From NCBI RefSeq assembly GCF_013702265.1, contig NZ_CP059348.1, positions 2,976,001 to 3,040,000 of the forward strand: a stretch of 64,000 nucleotides of DNA, written 5' to 3'. Each line of letters starts with the position of its first letter. The first letter of the stretch is position 1. Positions 19,047 to 30,615 of this stretch are shown piece by piece. The position numbers and the translations under genes were made by a program. The notes beneath the pieces are model-generated. The model made no database searches. It was given only the letters and a program-made list of their open reading frames with translations, and was not told the origin of the DNA. This DNA is from Providencia rettgeri. GTDB taxonomy: Bacteria; Pseudomonadota; Gammaproteobacteria; Enterobacterales; Enterobacteriaceae.

Positions 19047-20791
19047 TGAGCAATGAACATCAAAAAGCTGCACCTCAGCCAGCCTTAGTGGTTGAAGGGA
19101 AGCTCGCTGACAGCGAGCGGATGAAGCAGCAAAGTAACTATTTACGAGGCACTATCAAAGACGACCTCAAAAATGGCTTAACGGGCGGTTTTGACGGAGA
19201 CAACTTCTTGCTGATCCGTTTTCACGGCATGTATCAGCAAGATGACAGAGACATTCGCGCAGAGCGAGCTGAGCAGAAGCTGGAACCGCGTCATGCCATG
19301 ATGCTGCGTTGCCGCTTACCGGGGGGGATTATTACCCCGAAACAGTGGCTCGATATTGATAAATTTGCCTCTGAGCACACGCTGTATGGCAGTATTCGCA
19401 TCACCAACCGTCAAACATTCCAGTTTCACGGTATTCTCAAAGGGGATGTGAAGCCGGCGCACCAAATGCTCAGCCATGTGGGGCTGGATGCGTTAGCTAC
19501 CGCCAATGACGTAAACCGTAACGTACTGTGTACTTCTAACCCCGTGCAGTCTGAACTGCATCAGCAAGCCTATGAATGGGCGAAAAAAATCTCTGAGCAT
19601 TTGCTACCTCGCACCAGTGCGTATGCTGAGATTTGGTTGGATAAAGAAAAGATTGTGACCACCGATGAAGAACCGATTTTAGGGCAAACCTATCTTCCTC
19701 GGAAATTTAAAACCACGGTGGTGATCCCGCCATTGAATGATGTGGATCTCCATGCCAATGATATGAACTTTGTGGCGATTGCTGAAAAAGGGCAATTGAT
19801 CGGTTTCAACGTGCTGGTGGGCGGCGGTTTAGCGATGACCCACGGCGATACCAATACATTCCCACGCCTTGCCAGTGAATTTGGTTTTATTCCCTTAGAT
19901 AAAACCTTGGCAATTGCTGAAGCGATTGTCACTACGCAGCGGGATTGGGGAAACCGAACGGATCGTAAAAATGCCAAAACCAAATATACCCTTGAGCGCG
20001 TTGGGATTGAGGTGTTTAAGGCGGAAGTGGAAAAACGTGCCGGCGTGCAGTTTGAGGCTATTCGTCCTTACCAATTTACGGAGCGTGGCGATCAAATTGG
20101 CTGGCTTAAGGGAATTGATAACCGCTGGCATTTAACCTTGTTTGTGGAGAATGGGCGCTTAATCGACTTAGCGGATAAACCGTTAAAAACTGGCGTCGCC
20201 GAAATCGCTAAAATCCATAAAGGGGATTTTCGCCTGACGGCCAATCAGAACTTAATTGTGGCGGGGATTGCGGAAGAAGACAAAGAGACAATAGAGAAAA
20301 TTGCCATTGAGCACGGATTGATGAGCGGTGAAGTGACGCGCCAGCGTGAAAACTCGATGGCGTGTGTCTCTTTCCCAACCTGTCCGCTAGCGATGGCGGA
20401 AGCGGAGCGCTTTTTGCCGGAGTTCGTCACGCAAGTTGAAAACATCATGGCGGCGCATCACGTGGCGGATGAACATATTGTTTTACGGGTTACGGGCTGC
20501 CCAAATGGCTGTGGTCGCGCGATGCTGGCGGAAGTGGGATTGGTGGGTAAAGCCCTCGACCGTTATAACTTGCATTTAGGTGGAAACCGCATCGGTACGC
20601 GTATTCCTCGAATGTATAAGGAAAATATCAGCAGCACAGAAATTTTAGCCATCATGGATGAGCTGATTGGTCGCTGGGCAGTTGAGCGTCAACCGAATGA
20701 AGGTTTTGGTGATTACCTGATCCGCGCTAACGTTGTGAAGCCGGTACTCAACTCAGCTATCGATTTTTACGAGGTTAAGGAGGCGGTATGA
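19046..20791 (+). CDS. cysI: CysI, sulfite reductase hemoprotein subunit
   Basis: 581 residues. The four cysteines that bind the 4Fe-4S cluster and siroheme are in SFPTCPLAM with the Cys six before it, and in [23 protein letters not shown] near 133 is the siroheme-contacting repeat typical of sulfite and nitrite reductases. It carries out the actual sulfite-to-sulfide step. It overlaps cysJ upstream and cysH downstream (4 bases, ATGA), a tight cysJIH operon. Siroheme is made by the CysG encoded 1 kb further on. Confidence 0.96.
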   Translation: MSNEHQKAAPQPALVVEGKLADSERMKQQSNYLRGTIKDDLKNGLTGGFDGDNFLLIRFHGMYQQDDRDIRAERAEQKLEPRHAMMLRCRLPGGIITPKQWLDIDKFASEHTLYGSIRITNRQTFQFHGILKGDVKPAHQMLSHVGLDALATANDVNRNVLCTSNPVQSELHQQAYEWAKKISEHLLPRTSAYAEIWLDKEKIVTTDEEPILGQTYLPRKFKTTVVIPPLNDVDLHANDMNFVAIAEKGQLIGFNVLVGGGLAMTHGDTNTFPRLASEFGFIPLDKTLAIAEAIVTTQRDWGNRTDRKNAKTKYTLERVGIEVFKAEVEKRAGVQFEAIRPYQFTERGDQIGWLKGIDNRWHLTLFVENGRLIDLADKPLKTGVAEIAKIHKGDFRLTANQNLIVAGIAEEDKETIEKIAIEHGLMSGEVTRQRENSMACVSFPTCPLAMAEAERFLPEFVTQVENIMAAHHVADEHIVLRVTGCPNGCGRAMLAEVGLVGKALDRYNLHLGGNRIGTRIPRMYKENISSTEILAIMDELIGRWAVERQPNEGFGDYLIRANVVKPVLNSAIDFYEVKEAV

Positions 20792-21522
20792 GCCGACTTC
20801 AATTAGCGCAAGTTCATCCGTTAGATAAACAGGCTCAAGTCGCTTATTTAGCGGAATTCAATGCGCAACTTGAAGAGATGACCGCGCTAGCCCGCATTGA
20901 GTGGGCGGTTGAACATCTTCCTGCTGAATTCGTGTTGTCATCAAGCTTTGGCATCCAAGGTGCTTTGGCGCTGCACTTAGTCACGCAAGTGGTGCCAAAT
21001 ATTCCTGTGATTCTGACGGATACGGGTTATCTGTTTCCCGAAACGTATCAGTTTATTGAGAAGCTTACTGAACGCCTGAATTTAAACTTGAAAGTGTACC
21101 GAGCGGCGACGAGCCCTGCATGGCAAGAAGCCATTCATGGGCAGTTGTGGACTCAAGGGATTGAGGGCATAGAGCGTTATAACCAATTGAACAAAGTGGA
21201 GCCGATGGCGAGGGCGCTGCATGAACTGCAGGCGCAAAGCTGGTTTTCAGGATTAAGGCGGGAACAATCGGCGAGCCGTTCTGAGTTACCCGTACTGAGT
21301 CTTGGGCGCGGGATCTTTAAAATTCTGCCGGTGATTGATTGGAATAATAAAGATGTTTATCAGTATCTGACCAAACATAATTTACCCTACCATCCATTAT
21401 GGGAAAAAGGGTATTTATCAGTAGGGGATACCCATACCAGCCGTCCGTGGGAGCCGGGAATGAGCGAAGAACAGACCCGTTTCTTTGGCTTAAAGCGAGA
21501 ATGTGGGCTGCATGAAAATTAA
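20788..21522 (+). CDS. cysH: CysH, PAPS reductase
   Basis: 244 residues, identical in length to the E. coli enzyme. The phosphosulfate-binding PP-loop-like segment is [12 protein letters not shown] near 49-60, and the C-terminal ECGLHE carries the catalytic C239. There is no second pair of cysteines for an iron-sulfur cluster, so it is the thioredoxin/glutaredoxin-dependent PAPS type rather than an APS reductase. It reduces PAPS made by CysDNC to sulfite for CysJI. Last gene of cysJIH; a hairpin follows. Confidence 0.96.
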   Translation: MSRLQLAQVHPLDKQAQVAYLAEFNAQLEEMTALARIEWAVEHLPAEFVLSSSFGIQGALALHLVTQVVPNIPVILTDTGYLFPETYQFIEKLTERLNLNLKVYRAATSPAWQEAIHGQLWTQGIEGIERYNQLNKVEPMARALHELQAQSWFSGLRREQSASRSELPVLSLGRGIFKILPVIDWNNKDVYQYLTKHNLPYHPLWEKGYLSVGDTHTSRPWEPGMSEEQTRFFGLKRECGLHEN

Positions 21523-21825
21523 TGCTTTTTAAGAAAACTACAGACTTCGTTTAAATAATTAATTACTTGCATTACTAATAAGTAGAAAGTTAATTTATTT
21601 GTTTTATAACAAAGGGATGCCTTTATCTAAAATAAGGGTGTCCCTTTATTGTTTATTTATACAAAATCGCGAGAGATAGGCTTAATTTACTGGGTTTTCC
21701 TCACTTTATTTAGCTTATGCCTTTCTGTTCCTATTCATGCTTTTTTGTCATTTCAAAGTGACCAATTCAGGCCATATAGTCAATTTCATTGCTCTTATAA
21801 TTAAAATGTTGGATGGAAGCGATAT
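21523..21825. other. cysH-cysG intergenic region
   Basis: 303 bases. It holds the cysH terminator (21611-21648) and an AT-rich stretch that must carry the promoter of cysG-cysDNC. In E. coli the interval between cysH and cysDNC carries the type I-E cas genes and a CRISPR; nothing of the kind is present here or on the other side of cysG. Confidence 0.7.
21611..21648 (+). terminator. Terminator after cysH
   Basis: AAAGGGA pairs with TCCCTTT, and inside it CCTTTAT pairs with ATAAGGG around a short loop; a T-rich run follows. It lies about 90 bases after the cysH stop. Confidence 0.75.
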
Positions 21826-23238
21826 ATGGATTACTTACCCTTATTTGTGAGTGTGCAAGAAAGACAAGTTGTCTTGATTGGCGGCGGTGTGGTTGCGGCA
21901 CGTAAAGCCGAATTATTATTGAAAGCCCATGCCTCGCTGGTGGTGATTTCCCCTGAACTTTGCGAAAGCTTACAGTTAGCTTATCAGCAAAAACAATTGC
22001 ACTGGGTGCAGCAGCCTTATCAAGCTTATCACCTTGATGATGCTTACTTGGTGATTGCTGCCACGGATGACCAAGCGCTCAATGAGAAAGTTTTTCATGA
22101 TGCGCAGCAGCGCCATATTTTTGTCAACGTGGTGGATGACCAACCCCTATGTTCCTTTATTGTGCCTTCGATTATCGATCGTTCTCCCATTATGGTGGCG
22201 ATTTCATCGGGTGGAACCGCACCTGTCTTAGCCAAATTATTACGAGAAAAACTGGAAACCTTGTTGCCGACATCGCTGGGTAAAATGGCAGAGATTGCAG
22301 GGCGTTGGCGTGAGCGCGTTAAGCAGAATTTGACCAAGCTCAGTGAGCGTAAACGTTTTTGGGAGCTGAGTTTTAGCGGGCGTTTTGCCTCTTTGGTGGA
22401 AAGTGGGCTACTGGATGATGCCGAAAAGCAGCTGGAGCAACAGCTAGCGAAGCCGGATAACCAAGGGGAGCTGACCTTGGTGGGAGCAGGTCCGGGGGAT
22501 GCGGGGCTGCTAACACTTAAAGGGCTGAGAGTACTGCAAAACGCGGATGTGGTGCTGTATGACCATTTGGTGAGCACGGAAATCCTTGACCTTGTTCGCC
22601 GTGATGCAGACAAAGTCTGTGTGGGTAAACGAGCAGGAAATCACAGCGTTTCCCAAGAGGAAACCAATCGGTTGATCGTCAACTATGCCCAGCAAGGCAA
22701 AAAGGTGGTGCGCTTAAAAGGCGGGGATCCGTTTATTTTTGGTCGTGGTGGTGAAGAGTTGCAAGTTGCTGCCGAGGCTAACATCCCTTTTCAAGTCGTA
22801 CCCGGCATCACTGCTGCTATTGGTGCGGCGGCTTATGCGGGGATCCCGCTGACCCATAGAGAACACGCGCAGAGTATCACGTTTATTACCGGACATTGTC
22901 GACAAGAGGGGGCTGAGTTGGATTGGCAAGCATTAGCACGCGGTCATCAAACACTGGCTATCTACATGGGCACCGTGACAGCTGCCAATATTCGCCAGCA
23001 GCTTATTCAATATGGCCGTCATCGAGATACCCCCGTTGCGGTGATTGGCTGTGGGACTCGGCAAAATCAAAAAGTGATTGTGGGGGCTTTGCATGAATTG
23101 GAGTCATTGGCTCAGCAAGCGCCAGCCCCTGCATTAATCGTCATTGGTGAAGTGGCGGCATTACATCAACAGCTGGCGTGGTTTGGCCAGCAACCCGAAA
23201 CCATCCAATGGCGCTCAGCCGTGCTGGAATTGGCTTAA
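21826..23238 (+). CDS. cysG: CysG, siroheme synthase
   Basis: 470 residues with two parts. The N-terminal Rossmann half (about 1-210; [16 protein letters not shown], then [12 protein letters not shown] and [12 protein letters not shown]) is the precorrin-2 dehydrogenase and ferrochelatase. The C-terminal half (about 215-470; [16 protein letters not shown], then [18 protein letters not shown]) is the SAM-dependent uroporphyrinogen III methyltransferase. Together they make siroheme from uroporphyrinogen III for CysI. In E. coli cysG sits in the nir operon; here it stands between cysJIH and cysDNC, 14 bases ahead of cysD, tying siroheme supply to sulfur demand. Confidence 0.95.
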   Translation: MDYLPLFVSVQERQVVLIGGGVVAARKAELLLKAHASLVVISPELCESLQLAYQQKQLHWVQQPYQAYHLDDAYLVIAATDDQALNEKVFHDAQQRHIFVNVVDDQPLCSFIVPSIIDRSPIMVAISSGGTAPVLAKLLREKLETLLPTSLGKMAEIAGRWRERVKQNLTKLSERKRFWELSFSGRFASLVESGLLDDAEKQLEQQLAKPDNQGELTLVGAGPGDAGLLTLKGLRVLQNADVVLYDHLVSTEILDLVRRDADKVCVGKRAGNHSVSQEETNRLIVNYAQQGKKVVRLKGGDPFIFGRGGEELQVAAEANIPFQVVPGITAAIGAAAYAGIPLTHREHAQSITFITGHCRQEGAELDWQALARGHQTLAIYMGTVTAANIRQQLIQYGRHRDTPVAVIGCGTRQNQKVIVGALHELESLAQQAPAPALIVIGEVAALHQQLAWFGQQPETIQWRSAVLELA

Positions 23239-23252
23239 TCGAGGAGTAAATC

Positions 23253-24161
23253 GTGAACGAAAAAAAATTAACCCACTTACAGCAATTAGAAGCGGAAAGT
23301 ATTCATATTATTCGTGAAGTGGCGGCGGAATTTGCGAATCCCGTGATGCTCTATTCCATTGGTAAGGACTCATCCGTGATGCTGCATTTGGCTCGAAAAG
23401 CGTTCTATCCTGGCACGATCCCTTTCCCGTTGCTGCATGTGGATACTGGATGGAAATTTCGTGAAATGTACCAGTTCCGTGATGAGACGGCGAAAAAATA
23501 CGGTTTTGAATTATTGATCCACCGAAATCCTGAAGGGGAGCGTCTCGGCATCAACCCGTTTGTTCATGGTAGCGCAAAACATACCGACATCATGAAAACC
23601 GAGGGATTAAAGCAGGCGTTAGATAAATATGGTTTTGATGCTGCGTTCGGTGGGGCTCGGCGTGATGAAGAAAAATCACGAGCAAAAGAACGAATTTATT
23701 CATTCCGTGACCGCTCTCACCGCTGGGATCCGAAAAACCAACGACCGGAGCTTTGGCACAATTACAACGGACAAATTAATAAAGGGGAAAGTATCCGCGT
23801 TTTCCCGCTATCCAATTGGACTGAACTGGATATTTGGCAATATATCTACTTGGAAAACATCGACATTGTCCCACTCTATTTTGCCGATGAACGCCCTGTG
23901 ATTGAACGCGACGGCACCTTAATCATGGTGGACGATGGGCGCATAGAGCTAAAAGCGGGAGAGGTTATTGCCAAGAAAAAAGTACGATTTCGCACATTAG
24001 GCTGCTGGCCATTGACGGGAGCTGTGCCGTCGAATGCCAGCACGCTACCGGAAATTATCGAAGAGATGTTGCTATCCACCACCAGTGAACGCCAAGGGCG
24101 TTTGATTGATAGTGACCAATCCGCCTCTATGGAGCTGAAAAAGCGCCAAGGCTATTTTTAA
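23253..24161 (+). CDS. cysD: CysD, sulfate adenylyltransferase subunit 2
   Basis: 302 residues, the same as in E. coli. The PP-loop [12 protein letters not shown] (about 36-47) binds [16 protein letters not shown] and [16 protein letters not shown] are conserved in the family. With CysN it makes APS from sulfate and ATP. It begins 14 bases after cysG with GAGGAG in front, and cysN follows 24 bases later. Confidence 0.96.
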   Translation: MNEKKLTHLQQLEAESIHIIREVAAEFANPVMLYSIGKDSSVMLHLARKAFYPGTIPFPLLHVDTGWKFREMYQFRDETAKKYGFELLIHRNPEGERLGINPFVHGSAKHTDIMKTEGLKQALDKYGFDAAFGGARRDEEKSRAKERIYSFRDRSHRWDPKNQRPELWHNYNGQINKGESIRVFPLSNWTELDIWQYIYLENIDIVPLYFADERPVIERDGTLIMVDDGRIELKAGEVIAKKKVRFRTLGCWPLTGAVPSNASTLPEIIEEMLLSTTSERQGRLIDSDQSASMELKKRQGYF

Positions 24162-24185
24162 TTAATCGGTGAGGAGAGCAACATT

Positions 24186-25628
24186 ATGGCTGAATTAGCG
24201 TATAACGACGCAATGGCGCATCAAATTCAACTGCAAGGTGGCGTGGAAGCTTACTTGCAGGCTCAGCAACATAAGGGATTATTGCGGTTTCTTACCTGCG
24301 GCAACGTGGATGATGGGAAAAGTACCTTGATTGGGCGCTTGCTGCATGACACTCAACAAATCTACCAAGATCAATTGTCCGTTTTACAAAGCGACAGTAA
24401 GCGAATTGGCACTCAAGGTGAGAAATTAGATCTGGCTTTGCTGGTGGATGGATTAGCAGCTGAACGTGAACAGGGGATCACCATCGATGTGGCATATCGC
24501 TATTTTTCGACGGAAAAACGCAAATTTATCATCGCGGATACACCTGGACATGAACAATATACCCGCAATATGGCGACAGGCGCATCAACGTGCTCGTTAT
24601 CTATTCTGCTGATCGATGCTCGAAAAGGCATTCAAGAGCAAACGCGACGCCACAGTTTTATTAGTACGTTGCTGGGGATCCGCCACTTGATCGTCGCGGT
24701 GAATAAAATGGATCTGGTGGATTATAGTCAGTCAGTGTTTGAGAAAATACAGCAAGATTACCAGCAATTTGCTCAGCAACTTCCGCTCGATTTAAACGTC
24801 TGGTTTGTGCCGATTTCGGCACTGGATGGGGATAACATCGTCTCACCAAGCGAGAATTTACCGTGGTATCAAGGGGAAACGCTATTGTCGCTGTTGGAAA
24901 CGGTGCAAGTGACTCAGACGGCCGCTGAGCAGCCATTGCGCTTCCCTGTGCAATATGTGAATCGCCCAAACTTAGATTTTCGCGGCTACAGTGGCACGGT
25001 GTCATCGGGGGTTGTACAGGTGGGGCAACGCGTGAAAGTGCTGCCTTCAGGGAGCGTTTCAACGATCAAAGAGATTGTGACATTTTCCGGTAACCCGACT
25101 TCAGCCATTGCGGGTGAGGCGATTACGATAGTACTGAACGATGAAATTGATATCAGTCGCGGCGATTTAATTGTCGCTGAAAACGAAGAGTTACTTGCTA
25201 GCCAGCATGCCTTAGTGGATGTGGTGTGGATGTCAGAACAGCCGCTGGTGCAAGGGCAACAAGTGGATATTAAAGTGGCAGGCAAGCGAAGCCGAGGCAA
25301 AGTTGAAAACATTCAATACCAAGTGGATGTGAATAACTTAACTCAGAAAGTGGCCACGGAACTGCCATTGAACGGCATCGGTTTGGTGGAGTTTTCATTC
25401 GATGAGCCATTACTACTGGAAAATTACCAAAGCAATGGTGATACCGGTGGGATGATTTTGATTGATAGGCTAACCAACGTGACGGTGGGGGCTGGGCTAG
25501 TTAGAGAGGCGCAGCCAGAAGAAACGGTACATCGTGGTGAGTTTAGCCAATTCGAAGTTGAGCTTAACCAACTGATCCGCCGCCATTTCCCGCACTGGGG
25601 TGCCCGGGATGTGTTAGGAGGGAAGTAA
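24186..25628 (+). CDS. cysN: CysN, sulfate adenylyltransferase subunit 1 (GTPase)
   Basis: 480 residues of the EF-Tu-like GTPase family. G1 is GNVDDGKST (near 38), G3 is DTPGHEQ and G4 is NKMD; the two C-terminal beta-barrel domains follow. GTP hydrolysis drives APS formation by CysD. GAGGAG precedes the ATG. Four bases separate its stop from the cysC start. Confidence 0.96.
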   Translation: MAELAYNDAMAHQIQLQGGVEAYLQAQQHKGLLRFLTCGNVDDGKSTLIGRLLHDTQQIYQDQLSVLQSDSKRIGTQGEKLDLALLVDGLAAEREQGITIDVAYRYFSTEKRKFIIADTPGHEQYTRNMATGASTCSLSILLIDARKGIQEQTRRHSFISTLLGIRHLIVAVNKMDLVDYSQSVFEKIQQDYQQFAQQLPLDLNVWFVPISALDGDNIVSPSENLPWYQGETLLSLLETVQVTQTAAEQPLRFPVQYVNRPNLDFRGYSGTVSSGVVQVGQRVKVLPSGSVSTIKEIVTFSGNPTSAIAGEAITIVLNDEIDISRGDLIVAENEELLASQHALVDVVWMSEQPLVQGQQVDIKVAGKRSRGKVENIQYQVDVNNLTQKVATELPLNGIGLVEFSFDEPLLLENYQSNGDTGGMILIDRLTNVTVGAGLVREAQPEETVHRGEFSQFEVELNQLIRRHFPHWGARDVLGGK

Positions 25629-25632
25629 CGTT

Positions 25633-26256
25633 ATGGATACATTGGAAAATGGCCTGTCGGAGAATATTGTTTGGCATTCCCATAATGTGACTCGGCAATG
25701 GCGAGAGCAGCGTAATGGTCACAAAGGTGCGGTGCTGTGGTTGACGGGCTTATCGGGGTCGGGAAAGTCCACGTTGGCGGGGGTGATAGAGACACAATTG
25801 GCTAATTTGGGGATCAAAACCTATCTTCTTGATGGAGATAATGTTCGCCATGGATTGTGTCGTGACCTTGGGTTTAGTGATGCGGAGCGGCAGGAAAATA
25901 TTCGACGGATTGGCGAAGTTGCCAAGTTAATGGTGGATGCGGGGCTGATTGTGGCTACAGCGTTTATTTCTCCTTATCAAGAAGATAGGCAGCGTGTACG
26001 TGAACTGTTTGAACCCGATCAGTTTTATGAGCTGTATGTGGATACGCCCATTGAGGTTTGTGAAAAGCGAGATCCCAAAGGGTTATATCAGCAAGCACGA
26101 GCAGGAAAAATTACCCATTTCACGGGGATTGATTCGCCTTATCAACCACCACAAAATCCAGAATTACACCTTGATGGTCTGCGCCCTATCCATGATTCTT
26201 TAGCGCAGGTGATTCAACTGCTGCAACAGCGAAATATCATTTCTATAGCAAATTGA
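25633..26256 (+). CDS. cysC: CysC, adenylylsulfate kinase
   Basis: 207 residues. Walker A is GLSGSGKST (near 38-46), [18 protein letters not shown] is the APS-binding stretch and FISPY holds the serine that is phosphorylated in the family. It phosphorylates APS to PAPS, the substrate of CysH. Last gene of the cysG-cysDNC group. Confidence 0.96.
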   Translation: MDTLENGLSENIVWHSHNVTRQWREQRNGHKGAVLWLTGLSGSGKSTLAGVIETQLANLGIKTYLLDGDNVRHGLCRDLGFSDAERQENIRRIGEVAKLMVDAGLIVATAFISPYQEDRQRVRELFEPDQFYELYVDTPIEVCEKRDPKGLYQQARAGKITHFTGIDSPYQPPQNPELHLDGLRPIHDSLAQVIQLLQQRNIISIAN

Positions 26257-26264
26257 TTTTACTT

Positions 26265-26308
26265 AAATATCATCCTTTTCTACATTTATAGGGAATTGGA
26301 TGATATTT
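26265..26308 (+). terminator. Probable terminator after cysC
   Basis: AAATATCATCC and GGATGATATTT form an 11-bp perfect stem with a 22-base loop, just after the cysC stop. The loop is long and the T-run is weak (AATCTC), so the call is moderate. Confidence 0.5.
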
Positions 26309-26415
26309 AATCTCTTCTAGCGCGAACAATTCTGACTTTTTTAGACAATATTTGCATCGCAGTAGCGTCACGCGCTCAGTTATGGGATGATTAGCAAATC
26401 ATTTCAGGGGGCAAG

Positions 26416-26712
26416 ATGGGTAAATTAACGCTACTATTAATTGCGATATTAGCTTGGTTACAATATTCCTTATGGTTAGGCAAAAATGGCATCCATGACT
26501 ATGTCAAAGTCAAGGATGATGTTGCTGCGCAGGAAATTGTGAATACGCGTTTAAAACAGCGTAATGAGCAGCTATTTGCAGAAATCAATGACTTGAATGA
26601 TGGTCAGGATGCAATTGAAGAGCGCGCACGTAGCGAGCTAGGCATGTTAAAGCCTGGAGAATCATTCTATCGAATGGTCAAAGAGCGTAATAATCCACCG
26701 TCATCTCAATAA
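26416..26712 (+). CDS. ftsB: FtsB, cell-division protein
   Basis: 98 residues: a short cytoplasmic start, one membrane segment (about 3-20, [17 protein letters not shown]) and a periplasmic coiled coil rich in Gln, Asn and Glu (about 35-75), ending with the family's [12 protein letters not shown] box. It bridges FtsL and FtsQ in the divisome. It stands directly before ispD, the same order as in E. coli. Confidence 0.93.
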   Translation: MGKLTLLLIAILAWLQYSLWLGKNGIHDYVKVKDDVAAQEIVNTRLKQRNEQLFAEINDLNDGQDAIEERARSELGMLKPGESFYRMVKERNNPPSSQ

Positions 26713-26772
26713 TCATCGTGTAGGGCAGACCACACCCAAGAGCCTGATAATTTCTGATGTAAGATTCGAATC

Positions 26773-27501
26773 ATGATAAATCCAAGAACATCCAGCGCAG
26801 TACCGATTGTTGCGCTGATCCCCGCTGCGGGAGTGGGCAGTCGTATGAATGCGGATTGCCCAAAGCAATATTTGTCGGTCGCAGGGAAAACTATTATTGA
26901 ACACACCATTGACGCCTTATTGCGCAGTGGCGACGTACAAAAAATCGTGGTTGCATTAAGTGCCGAAGATGATTATTTCCATCACCTCGATATAGCCAAA
27001 GACCCTCGCGTCATCACGGTTATCGGGGGGAAAGAGCGTGCAGATTCAGTATTATCAGGATTAAACTATCTGGTTTCGCAACCTGAGTATGATGATGCTT
27101 GGGTATTGGTGCATGATGCGGCACGTCCGTGTCTGCATTTAGATGATTTAAATACTATCGTTCAGTTAGCCACTCAGAATGATTGTTGTGGGGGCATACT
27201 GGCGGCTCCGGTTCGGGATACGATGAAACGGGGCGTGGAGGGAACGCAAAGTATTTCCCATACTGTTGAGCGAGAAGCGCTCTGGCATGCCTTAACACCG
27301 CAGTTTTTCCCATTAGTATTACTACGTGACTGTTTAGATAAAGCATTGAAAGAAAATGCAGTAATCACGGATGAGGCTTCCGCACTTGAGCATTGCGGTT
27401 ATCAACCGATATTAGTATCGGGACGAGCTGATAACCTTAAGGTGACGCGACCAGAGGACTTGGCGCTGGCGGAATTTTATCTTTCAAGAATGAAATCATA
27501 A
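26773..27501 (+). CDS. ispD: IspD, 2-C-methyl-D-erythritol 4-phosphate cytidylyltransferase
   Basis: 242 residues. The CTP-binding loop [10 protein letters not shown] (near 17-26) with CPKQYL following, and VHDAARPC in the middle, are diagnostic. It adds CMP to MEP in the non-mevalonate isoprenoid pathway. ispF begins nine bases after its stop, and its product acts two steps later. Confidence 0.95.
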   Translation: MINPRTSSAVPIVALIPAAGVGSRMNADCPKQYLSVAGKTIIEHTIDALLRSGDVQKIVVALSAEDDYFHHLDIAKDPRVITVIGGKERADSVLSGLNYLVSQPEYDDAWVLVHDAARPCLHLDDLNTIVQLATQNDCCGGILAAPVRDTMKRGVEGTQSISHTVEREALWHALTPQFFPLVLLRDCLDKALKENAVITDEASALEHCGYQPILVSGRADNLKVTRPEDLALAEFYLSRMKS

Positions 27502-27510
27502 GGAAAAAAA

Positions 27511-28023
27511 ATGAGAATCGGACACGGTTTTGATGTGCATAAGTTTGGCGGAGAAGGCCCTATCGTTATTGGTGGCGTTCGCATTCCTTACGAACAAGGT
27601 CTTATCGCACATTCGGATGGTGATGTGGTCTTACACGCGCTGACAGACGCCATTTTAGGTGCTGCAGCACTTGGGGATATCGGAAAATTATTCCCAGATA
27701 CTGACCCTGCTTATAAAGGCGCAGATAGCCGAGTATTACTCAGAGAAGCCTTTTGCCAAGTACGTAAAAAAGGTTATTTAATTGGCAATATCGACGTCAC
27801 TATCATGGCGCAAGCACCAAAAATGTTGCCGCATATCCCACAAATGCGCGTGAATATAGCCGAAGATCTCGAATGCCACATGGACGACGTCAATGTGAAA
27901 GCAACCACCACAGAACAATTGGGTTTTGTGGGTCGAAAAGAAGGGATTGCTTGCGCTGCTGTGGTTTTACTTATCAAAGATAATAGTAATGAAAGTTATG
28001 AATGTTCAGTACCTGCATGGTAA
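27511..28023 (+). CDS. ispF: IspF, 2-C-methyl-D-erythritol 2,4-cyclodiphosphate synthase
   Basis: 170 residues. Metal ligands D8 and H10 are in [11 protein letters not shown], a third His is in [12 protein letters not shown], and [10 protein letters not shown] is the substrate-contacting loop. The core ends at VVLLIK, as in the 159-residue E. coli protein; about 11 further residues ([14 protein letters not shown]) form an extra tail read through the start of truD. GGAAAAAA precedes the ATG. Confidence 0.95.
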   Translation: MRIGHGFDVHKFGGEGPIVIGGVRIPYEQGLIAHSDGDVVLHALTDAILGAAALGDIGKLFPDTDPAYKGADSRVLLREAFCQVRKKGYLIGNIDVTIMAQAPKMLPHIPQMRVNIAEDLECHMDDVNVKATTTEQLGFVGRKEGIACAAVVLLIKDNSNESYECSVPAW

Positions 28024-29038
28024 ACCTCTCTCTTCAGGGACATTAAAAAGTATTCCTGAAGATTTCGTGGTGAAAGAAGATTTGGGTTTTGAGCTTGATG
28101 GCGAAGGCGAACACGTTATGGTTCGCGTCGAAAAAACAGGCTGCAATACATTATTTGTTGCGGAACAACTGGCAAAGTTTGCTAAAATTTCAGCAAGAGC
28201 AGTCAGTTATGCGGGACTAAAAGACAGACATGCGGTGACAGAGCAGTGGTTCTGTCTGCAAATGCCGGGTAAAGACACGCCCGATTTTTCGGCTTGGCAG
28301 CTTGAAGGGTGCCGTGTGTTAGCGGTCACTCGCCAGAAACGCAAATTACGCATTGGTTCCTTAAAAGGGAATCAATTCGAAGTGATATTGCGGGATATTA
28401 CGGACGCCGATGATGTAGAACAACGCCTACAAAAAGTGGCTGATTTAGGTGTTCCGAACTATTTTGGCGAACAACGTTTTGGTCGGGATGGGCAAAACTT
28501 GGTTCAAGCTCGCCGCTGGGCAAATCAAGAAATTACAGTACGTGAACGAAATAAACGCAGTTTTTATCTCTCTGCCGCGCGAAGTGCTATGTTTAATGAT
28601 ATCGCCAGTGCGCGAATTGCAAATCATACACAGCAACACGCAATGTTGGGGGATGCACTGCAATTAACCGGACGTGGTAGCTGGTTTGTGGCGACGGCAG
28701 AAGAGTTAGACTCTCTGCAAGCGCGTTTACAATCTGCTGAGCTAAGTGTGACAGCGCCGCTTCCTGGGGATGGCGATTTAGGCACTCAAGATGATGCCCT
28801 AGCTTTCGAGACTCACTGTTTACAAGATTATCAGCCATTTATGGCACTAATGAAAAGTGAGCGAGTTTCTCCAGCGAGACGAGCTGTACTGGTTAAGCCG
28901 CAAAATCTGCAATGGCAGTGGCTAGACTCGTCAACCGTGAAGCTGTGCTTTTTCCTGAATTCAGGCAGCTTTGCCACGAGTGTTGTACGCGAAATTATTA
29001 ATCAGGATTGTATTGATGCTGAACATATTATTGAGTAA
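27989..29038 (+). CDS. truD: TruD, tRNA pseudouridine(13) synthase
   Basis: About 349 residues from the ATG at 27989 ([12 protein letters not shown]); an ATG at 27998 is equally possible, and the long upstream extension is unlikely because it lies deep inside isp[15 protein letters not shown] carries the catalytic Asp, [17 protein letters not shown] is the central family motif, and [16 protein letters not shown] follows. It makes pseudouridine 13 in tRNA-Glu. It overlaps ispF by about 35 bases and surE by 23 bases, so the run is translationally linked. Confidence 0.93.
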   Translation: MKVMNVQYLHGKPLSSGTLKSIPEDFVVKEDLGFELDGEGEHVMVRVEKTGCNTLFVAEQLAKFAKISARAVSYAGLKDRHAVTEQWFCLQMPGKDTPDFSAWQLEGCRVLAVTRQKRKLRIGSLKGNQFEVILRDITDADDVEQRLQKVADLGVPNYFGEQRFGRDGQNLVQARRWANQEITVRERNKRSFYLSAARSAMFNDIASARIANHTQQHAMLGDALQLTGRGSWFVATAEELDSLQARLQSAELSVTAPLPGDGDLGTQDDALAFETHCLQDYQPFMALMKSERVSPARRAVLVKPQNLQWQWLDSSTVKLCFFLNSGSFATSVVREIINQDCIDAEHIIE

Positions 29039-29777
29039 CGATGATGGTGTATCGGCGCCGGGGATTCAAACTCTGGCAGCGGCATTGCGCCAACATTATC
29101 ATGTGCAGGTGATTGCACCCGACCGCAACCGTAGTGGCGCTTCAAATGCATTAACCTTGGATAGACCATTAAAAATCCAAACATTAAGTAATGGTGATCT
29201 CGCTGTACAAGAAGGCACTCCAACGGATTGTGTGTATATCGGGGTGAATAAAGTTGTGCGTCCTCGCCCTGATATTGTGGTGTCTGGAATCAACTGTGGC
29301 CCAAATCTCGGGGACGATGTGATTTATTCTGGTACCGTTGCGGCGGCAACAGAAGGGCGTCACTTAGGTTTACCGTCTATTGCGGTTTCATTGGATGGTG
29401 ATGTGCATTATGAAACGGCGGCCAAGGTAACGTGCGATATCCTCACAATGCTGCAAAAAAATCCATTGCGTGCGGGAAATATCTTGAATATCAATGTGCC
29501 AGATATTCCTTATGAGGAGCTAAAAGGAATTAAAGTTACCCGCTGTGGCAGCCGTCATGCGGCATCTGAGGTTTATAATCTAGAAGATCCTCGCGGTAAT
29601 ATGCTGTATTGGTTAGGGCCAGTTGGGGAAATTCGTGATGCAGGCCCGGGTACGGATTTTGAAGCGGTACAAAATGGCTATGTTTCGATAACGCCGTTAC
29701 AAGTGGATTTAACGTCTTATAAAACTCAGGCTGTATTAGAAGAGTGGCTAGATAAGTCAGGAGTGAAGGCAAAATGA
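29016..29777 (+). CDS. surE: SurE, 5'/3'-nucleotidase
   Basis: 253 residues from the ATG at 29016 ([11 protein letters not shown]). The paired aspartates in SNDDG and the Asn in [17 protein letters not shown] bind the catalytic metal; [12 protein letters not shown] is conserved. It dephosphorylates nucleoside monophosphates and short polyphosphate and is linked to stationary-phase survival. It overlaps truD by 23 bases and pcm by 4. Confidence 0.95.
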   Translation: MLNILLSNDDGVSAPGIQTLAAALRQHYHVQVIAPDRNRSGASNALTLDRPLKIQTLSNGDLAVQEGTPTDCVYIGVNKVVRPRPDIVVSGINCGPNLGDDVIYSGTVAAATEGRHLGLPSIAVSLDGDVHYETAAKVTCDILTMLQKNPLRAGNILNINVPDIPYEELKGIKVTRCGSRHAASEVYNLEDPRGNMLYWLGPVGEIRDAGPGTDFEAVQNGYVSITPLQVDLTSYKTQAVLEEWLDKSGVKAK

Positions 29778-30400
29778 AAATTGGGCTCATGAAAGAACTG
29801 CTGGCACAATTGCGCCAACAGGGAATTCACGATGAGCGCCTATTAGACGCGCTCGCGCTAGTTCCTCGCGAACGGTTTGTTGACGAAGCGCTCTCTCATA
29901 AAGCCTACGATAATATCCCATTACCCATTGGTCATGGACAGACCATTTCGCAGCCGTATATTGTTGCAAAAATGACTGCATTATTGGCGGTCAAACCGAC
30001 GGATCATGTGCTGGAGATTGGCACGGGATCTGGGTATCAAACGGCGGTTTTGGCTCATCTTTGTGAGCATGTGTATTCAGTCGAAAGAGTTAAAAGCTTG
30101 CAGTGGACGGCAAAACGTCGCTTTAAGTTGTTAGATTTACATAATATTTCTACTCGCCACGGTGATGGCTGGGAAGGCTGGCAATCGAAAGGCCCTTTTG
30201 ATGGGATCATTGTTACCGCCGCACCTAGCGAAATTCCGTCATTGTTACTTAAGCAGTTAAAAGATGGTGGACGCCTCGTGCTCCCTGTCGGTGACAAAGA
30301 TCAGGCTCTGAAATTAATTACCCGTCGCGGTAATGACTATCACACTAATGTGATTGAAAAAGTGCGTTTTGTCCCTCTTGTTGCTGGCGATTTGAGCTAA
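29774..30400 (+). CDS. pcm: Pcm, protein-L-isoaspartate O-methyltransferase
   Basis: 208 residues, as in E. coli. [10 protein letters not shown], the active-site loop [11 protein letters not shown] and the SAM-binding motif [12 protein letters not shown] are all present. It methylates isoaspartyl residues to start protein repair, most useful in stationary phase. The ATGA overlap with surE and the location before nlpD-rpoS are the conserved enterobacterial arrangement. Confidence 0.95.
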   Translation: MKIGLMKELLAQLRQQGIHDERLLDALALVPRERFVDEALSHKAYDNIPLPIGHGQTISQPYIVAKMTALLAVKPTDHVLEIGTGSGYQTAVLAHLCEHVYSVERVKSLQWTAKRRFKLLDLHNISTRHGDGWEGWQSKGPFDGIIVTAAPSEIPSLLLKQLKDGGRLVLPVGDKDQALKLITRRGNDYHTNVIEKVRFVPLVAGDLS

Positions 30401-30615
30401 TAACCCTTTAAGTTATTTTGAATTAATGGGTTATTTCGCTCAAACTGTTAAGTGATAATCTCAATTTGTTATACTTTTGATACATTTAACTTGTCCATTA
30501 TTTTATATTTCTGCTTTAATAAGCGAAATATTTTAAGATACTAATATTCTATAAGCATTAATTGCATTCTAACTCTTTAGTATCAGGTCAGATTTTTCTT
30601 CACGGGAGAAGAAAT

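Noticed and set aside
20245-25312. Several long antisense open frames in the cys genes
   Set aside because: They mirror strongly conserved cys coding sequence and have no ribosome sites or domain motifs.
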